From: Ignelater luminosus
Lineage: Eukaryota > Arthropoda > Insecta > Coleoptera > Elateridae
Assembly: GCA_011009095.1 (NCBI GenBank)
Contig: VTPC01004109.1
Location: forward strand, 65,322 to 129,321
DNA length: 64,000 nt
Direction of reading: 5' to 3'
Under the pieces are notes generated by a model, which was not told the DNA's origin, made no database searches, and saw nothing but the letters and a program-made list of their open reading frames with translations. This document shows, in pieces, positions 58,801 to 64,000 of this stretch (its first letter is position 1; each line of letters starts with the position of its first letter). The translations under genes and the position numbers were made by a program.

Positions 58801-60250
58801 AAGTTTCTTCTTATTTATTTATTTATTTATATTTAGCATAGTTTGCTGTTTAAATTTTAATACAAATATTTAAATATAATCATTGCCAACAGTTAAATTA
58901 TTTATTAGATAATTACCATTTGGAAACGCGGTTTAAAGTTTAAATGTTGCATTAAACGTTTACTTTAAGTTTTTAAATTTTTAAATTCGAATTTTTATCT
59001 CTTCTGAAGGCCACTGGACATCTGCTTACTTGTTACATATATACCTATCATATTGACAACCGGGACATTTTTCCCAAAGCGGCAAGTTTTAAGGGGCGAC
59101 AAAATGTAATTTCCGGTACCGTCAGAATTTAGATTCTCATACAGTGTAAGGTGAAGAGGAATGATTATTTTGAAAGATGGTAAGTAATATGCCAATGACT
59201 TTCCTGTCGGTTACCTTGTGATAGAAATTGCATCTGTGCCTGAATGAACAATTTTTTCAAATAGTGACTTGATGGCTTCAATAGTGGAAAATTCAAGTTT
59301 TATCCCGAAGACGATGGGTTCAATCCTCGACCGAGGTCCTGAGATTTCCTATTCCGAAACAATATTATAGAAGAAAATGGTCTTCCAAGAGAGGTATAAA
59401 GCAGTGCGTCCAAAAAGCAGTTTACTGGGGATTAGAAAACTTCTGGATTCGGCTAGATTCCAGTTAATGGTGCGGTGAAATGACGTCGTAGTTGAAGGCA
59501 TGAGGAGATTCAAGGGAAACGCGACCGAAAGTGACAAAACAACTGTTATTTTTTTAAAGATATCTGCTATTATTTCTTCGAAGTAACTAATTAGTTCACC
59601 TTCTCGTTGTTGGCTTCAAAACTGTGTTGAGAAAATCAATCCTGTAGTAGTCACTTGGTTTGATTTTTGGAACCTTAATTTGAGAAAAAGTGTCAGATAA
59701 CTTGTTTCTTTGCATATTTTTGTTATAGTTGTATATACCTGTATTTGACTATTTTTTGGTGCTAGAGTATTCCATTCGTTCAGAGAATCTTTTCCAATGT
59801 TCTACTTTGATCTTTCTAACAGATGCATGCCCTTCATTTATGTAAGATATCGTTCATCAAACTTCAGAAATAAAAAAACCAAGCCATCATTTATTAAATA
59901 TTTACATAAGAAACAGAAAAATCTTAGTACAGCATTCCGCAGGGACAATAAACTGTTAGTATAAATGAAATGAAGATCTTTTAATTATTAACAGCAATAG
60001 GTTTTCTTCATTAAAATTATGTTAACCTAAAAAACCCATTGTGCAAATTTACTATTCGAAGAAGAAAATGAAGACACTCATGTGACTGTAGTAACTATTG
60101 TGTAACAAACTGCCTCAATTAAATATAAGAGTGTACATCCTGCATTAGTTTATTTCTAAGATGATAACAGCTAAAGGTAGTAGCAATCAATCAAACTCTG
60201 TCAGTACAAAGTTACAGTCTCGGAAGACTAAATCTTTACGAAATGTTACA
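58780..60250. other. AT-rich spacer
   Basis: Includes a (TTTA)n microsatellite at about 58808-58830; no recognised gene. Confidence 0.45.
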
Positions 60251-60253
60251 TTA

Positions 60254-61519
60254 ACACATCGTTCAATAAGTCCCGAGACTAACAACGAAAACAACATTTT
60301 TCTTTTCAAAAATCATTTTTATTCATCAATATAATCTCCTTTTAGAGTGATACAATCTTTCCAACGCCTTTCCAACATTTCTATACCATGTTTATAGAAG
60401 GATTTATCCTTTGCTTCAAAATAGGCTTCAGTTTCGGCAATGACCTCCTCATTCGAGCCAAATTTTTTTCCCTGGAGCATTTTTTTGAGATCAGCAAAGA
60501 GCCAGTAGTCGCTGGGGGCTAAATCTGGCGAATACGGGGGGTGGGGAAGCAAATCAAAGCCCAACTCGTAGATTTTTGCCATTGTTTTCATGGACTTGTG
60601 GCATGGTGCATTGTCTTGCTGAAAAAGGATTTTTTTCTTCTTCATGTGCGGTCGCTCCTTCAAACGTACCAACAAGTCAATATAATAATCACTGTTGATC
60701 GATTTACCTTTTTCCAGGTAGTCAATGAAAATGACGCCATGTGTATCCCAAAAAACAGACGCCATGACTTTGCCAGCAGATTGTTGCGTTTTTGGACGCT
60801 TTGGGCGGCTTTCGCCAGCCATGCGCCACTCAGATGATTGCCGATTCGACTCCGGAGTGAAATGATGTATCCATGTTTCATCCATGGTCACGTATCGACG
60901 CAGGAAATCCTTTTTATTGCGAGTAAATAGCGATAAACAGCTCTCTGAATCGTCGATTCGTTGCTGTTTTTGTTCCATTGAAAGCAATCGCGGCACCCAC
61001 TTGGAAAAAACCTTTTTCATGCTCAATTTTTAATGAAGGATTGTAAATACGCTTCCAGATGATATCTGTGTCATTTCTGCAATCTCACGGACCTTTACTT
61101 TGCGATTTTTCATTACGATTTTGAATACTTCACTCACATTTTCCGGTGTAACGGCTTCCAAAGGCCTACCCGAACGTTCCGCATCGTTTGTGTCCGTACG
61201 ACCACGTTTAAACTCAGCATACCAACGACAAATCGTTGATTTGGATGGAGAGGAGTCCGGGTAACGTTTCTCAAGCCATTGCTGGGCTTCTACGGTGTTT
61301 TTACCCATTAAAAAACAATGTTTTATCAACACGCGAAACTCGCTTTGTTCCATTTTTCAAACAAATTACAAAGTGACTTTACTCTAACCTCGATAACTCT
61401 GCTGTTTGTGGTCCAATCGACGTGAAATTTTTACACGTTTCATGTGAAGGTTCGCGTGGCTAGTTTGGTACTACTAGCACCATCTCTGGGTTAGTCTCGG
61501 GACTTATTGAACGATGTGT
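60254..61519 (-). mobile_element. mariner element 2 (DD34D), nearly full length
   Basis: A 1266-bp element flanked by TA (60252-60253 and 61520-61521). The inverted repeats begin ACACATCGTTCAATAAGTCC and continue CGAGACTAAC, about 30 bp and essentially perfect. One transposase gene lies on the minus strand. It is a different mariner lineage from the element at 44392. Confidence 0.94.
60319..61353 (-). pseudogene. mariner transposase with one in-frame stop
   Basis: Starts at 61353 (MEQSEFRVLIKHCFLMGKN). Two HTHs are present (NTVEAQQWLEKRYPDSSPSK; KVREIAEMTQISSGSVFTIL). A single TAA at codon 108 (61030-61032), where family members usually have Glu in ILHE, interrupts a frame that continues without shift to 60319. 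WVPRLL is intact. Catalytic motifs are MDETWIHHFTPES, FQQDNAPCHKS and YSPDLAPSDYWLF with DD34D spacing. A few codons are missing between LLVRLK and ERPHMKKKK compared with usual mariners. The C-terminus (RRWKDCITLKGDYIDE) is complete. Confidence 0.94.
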
Positions 61520-61524
61520 TAAAG

Positions 61525-62690
61525 TTATTTTCATGTAAAACCTACTTATGCCAAAATTATTATTATCGTATGATTGAAGATGCAGTGTTGTAACTTATCA
61601 GGGCTTGAGATCAAATTCTTTTCACTGATAATAAAATCTATCTTTCCTATCAAGACTTTAAACTATGTTTAAAGAACAAAGTTTTCTCCTAATCGGCAGG
61701 GTATGAAACACTATGATAGATATCACTTGAATTACAGTTTGGGCGACTACAGTGACGAGCACCAATACGCTGAGTTTCAAAACATCAGTACATTCATCTC
61801 TGTTTACACTTTAGAATGTCAAGTTCAGAACAATGGTATTTGTATTCCTATTATGTATCTTATTGTTAGTGGATTAGGATATTGCAACTTTGCTGTACTT
61901 AAACCGTGGTGTAACTTCTATCTTCAACAAAGGCATTTTTGGACAATTTTATCCAGAATTGGAGAAAGACAAAATACAAAATAAATCAGTAAGATATGAG
62001 GCTTGATATTTTGAAAATCAACTTCGTATATGAACAGAATATGATTCAATCTTGTAACGCTGCTACAGTAATCCGTTCACGTTAACTAACGGTATACTTA
62101 GTCACTACAATCTGAAGTGGGTGAAATAGGAACGTCCTGAATCCTGATGTAAGGTAAGTACAATGTTTCTTCATTTGAATATTTTAGAATTCTTTTTAGA
62201 TTTGTGTATTTCGCTACATTAGTTGTGTCTGTGGTCAAATCTCGGTTCTCTATCTGCAATACTGTGCAAAACAATAAACGAAGTGATATTGCCATGAAAT
62301 ATTCTTGATAGGGGTAAGATGGTATTCACAGAAAGCAGTCGTGTTTTTACACTTAGATTATTTTGATTAAAATGATATCTACGGCATGTCCAAAAATCAT
62401 AATAGAATCTGTATTTATAGGTACTTCTTCAATAAACTATTTAAGATTTTGATATTACGACTTCAGATGAGTATTCCGCTACAGGAATCGTCTTTTGATA
62501 AAAAATCAAAAAACTTTTTAAAATCTAAATAAAAAAATTTCTTCTCTACTCGTAAATGGAATATATTTTTCTTTCGATTCGTTTCAAGTAAAAATTGGTA
62601 AAGAAAAATCATTTTACCACTCGGAAGTTCATCTAATAGTTCTCATATGCAATAGAATTTTTCAACTAAATTTTCTAAAACAAAGTCCGT
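61525..62690. other. AT-rich spacer
   Basis: Short frames only (93 codons at 61703-61984, no motif). Confidence 0.45.
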
Positions 62691-62699
62691 CCCTGTGTC

Positions 62700-62890
62700 A
62701 AGAAGCCATCATAAGTTAGCAGTGTTAGCACGTGTTAGCGGCAGGTGCGAGTCGCACGCGGTAGCTACATCCCCGTGTGCCCCTTAATCCCCCCACAAGC
62801 CTATGCAGAAGCGTGGGAAAGGCTCCTCTCATAGCTTCCCAAAACAGCGAGCGCATCACAGCACACGGGTGACCTCACGCGCGTGAATAA
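62700..62890. promoter_or_regulatory. GC-rich island with Su(H), proneural E-box and HES-type sites
   Basis: Within 160 bp: CACGTG (62729-62734), GCAGGTG (62741-62747, the proneural A-site consensus RCAGSTG), CACGCG (62755-62760, HES C-site), CGTGGGAA (62812-62819, perfect YGTGRGAA CSL site) and CACGCGCGTG (62876-62885, palindrome). This combination is the site code of Notch- and proneural-responsive enhancers in insects. The block is GC-rich in an AT-rich background and contains no open frame. Function is inferred; no adjacent gene is visible in the window. Confidence 0.45.
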
Positions 62891-64000
62891 TCACATGTCT
62901 TTTATAACGATCTTTTTCTAATTCCAGCCTAACCGATATTACTCTCTCGCTTTTGCAGGTACTCGTAGAGATGCACAAGCAGCGATAGACTTCATTGCCC
63001 CGTGCCTATACATTGCACAGTCATGCGATTAGTCATCTCTGTTTTTCATTGAAGGTTTACGTAATACCTTCTTTGTTACTTGTAGAATTTTTTTGAGCTT
63101 TCTAACAGTATGATGTCTTTTTTTATAATATTTCTTTGTTGTAGCCCTGCGCAAGTTTTAAGTCGGATAATGCGCCTGCGTTAAAGATAACGTTATCCTT
63201 GTTTCGTTGAAAAATACCATACAATGTAAGTGCACGGAAACACCTGACAACTACTGCCTCTATGCGGTCGAATCTCGAACTACAAAAAGTTAGTTATTGG
63301 TGTAATCAACAAGAATTTGTAAAATTAAAATATACACAGTTACAGAGCTGTCACTATCACATATCACATTAACAGTTTTTCATATATACTAGAGGTAATT
63401 TGTTTAATTTAAAATAACGTTCAAGTTTGCTTTTGGAAGTGTTATTAAAATCCATAAAACTTGGGCATTATTACTGGTTTCCATCAGGTATTTTTAATCT
63501 GCTACAAAAGTCATAACATGCAATAATAATAAAAGTGCGTTTCGGGACGTTCAATAAACTCATAAAAATTATATTTTTCTGATACCTTTATGACTTTTCA
63601 ATGTCAGATTTAGTACTACTTAATTATCGAAAAGGTCAACGTTCTTTGATTTTTTTGATTGCCCTCTTTGTACTCATCCAATTACTTTTATATAAAATAA
63701 GAATATTGTCGTTCATTACACTTTGATCATTAATCATTCCATGATCTGCATTTTTAAAACTCGTTCGTAACATACAATAATTAATTTACGTAATAAGAAT
63801 CTTTCAATTCGTTTACGATTTATGAATTGATTTTACTCAAAATAAAGTGTAAAATTAGAAAAGAATGAAGCTTTTCAAAACTAACTTTAGAAATAGCCAA
63901 AGATTTCTTAACAAGTTTCTTTCATGCTACATTTTTCAAGTTTTTCAAACCATTATATTTGGTTCTGTATTGTTGTGGTGTTATTCATCCGGAAAAGAAA
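62890..64000. other. AT-rich spacer to window end
   Basis: No recognised feature. Confidence 0.45.

Noticed and set aside
59316..59327. B-box-like GGTTCAATCCT suggesting a tRNA
   Set aside because: No A box or paired acceptor stem at the right distance.
1..64000. CRISPR array, operon or prokaryotic gene cluster
   Set aside because: No regularly spaced identical short repeats; gene types, tRNA intron and transposons are those of an insect nuclear genome.

Overview
This is an AT-rich insect genomic window, possibly from a beetle (tentative). The evidence is one intronless Enhancer-of-split/HES-type bHLH gene ending in WRPW, together with Jockey-type LINEs, mariner, Tc1, pogo and hAT elements, and an intron-bearing tRNA-Tyr. 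Only two host genes are well supported: the HES gene (7520-8050, minus) and tRNA-Tyr(GUA) (29172-29265, minus). Most other coding-like sequence is decayed mobile-element sequence.

Layout. 0-7 kb: a gene-poor stretch, a 490-bp MITE (3682-4171), and a Tc1/mariner-superfamily element with very long inverted repeats and DD41D spacing (copy A, 4362-6326). 7-9.2 kb: the HES gene, with a K box and a Brd box in its 3' UTR, a TATA box, and about 0.7 kb upstream a head-to-head pair of Su(H)/CSL sites with the 16-bp spacing of a Notch SPS element. 10-11.6 kb: a Tc1 element whose transposase appears to contain a 68-bp intron. 12.8-14.3 kb: copy B of the DD41D element, internally deleted. 14.5-18.3 kb: foldback elements and LINE pieces. 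21.6-22.4 kb: a diverged tandem repeat with a period of about 100 bp. 22.8-24.0 kb: a 1.2-kb foldback element. 26-28.5 kb: a degenerate LINE. 29.2 kb: tRNA-Tyr. 31-34.3 kb: a double-hairpin MITE, then a pogo/Tigger-like element interrupted inside its transposase by a Tc1-like element (nested insertion).

38-39.6 kb: a broken gene whose acidic motifs match the plan of FEN1/XPG (PIN-like) nucleases, followed by a Cys-rich CXC-like tail. 42.6-44.1 kb: a ZBED/hAT element with an 8-bp target duplication. 44.4-45.7 kb: a nearly complete mariner. 50.4-53.4 kb: two LINE fragments of different families, on opposite strands. 57.2-58.8 kb: a ZMYM1-like hAT relic. 60.25-61.5 kb: a second mariner on the minus strand with one in-frame stop. 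62.7-62.9 kb: a GC-rich island with a consensus Su(H) site, a GCAGGTG proneural E-box and CACGTG/CACGCG sites, a possible second Notch/proneural enhancer.

How the parts relate: the HES gene is the expected nuclear end of Notch signalling. The paired CSL sites would switch it on, and the 3' UTR boxes would shorten its mRNA lifetime through microRNAs. The rest records several waves of transposition. All functional statements come from motif reading; nothing was searched or aligned by program.
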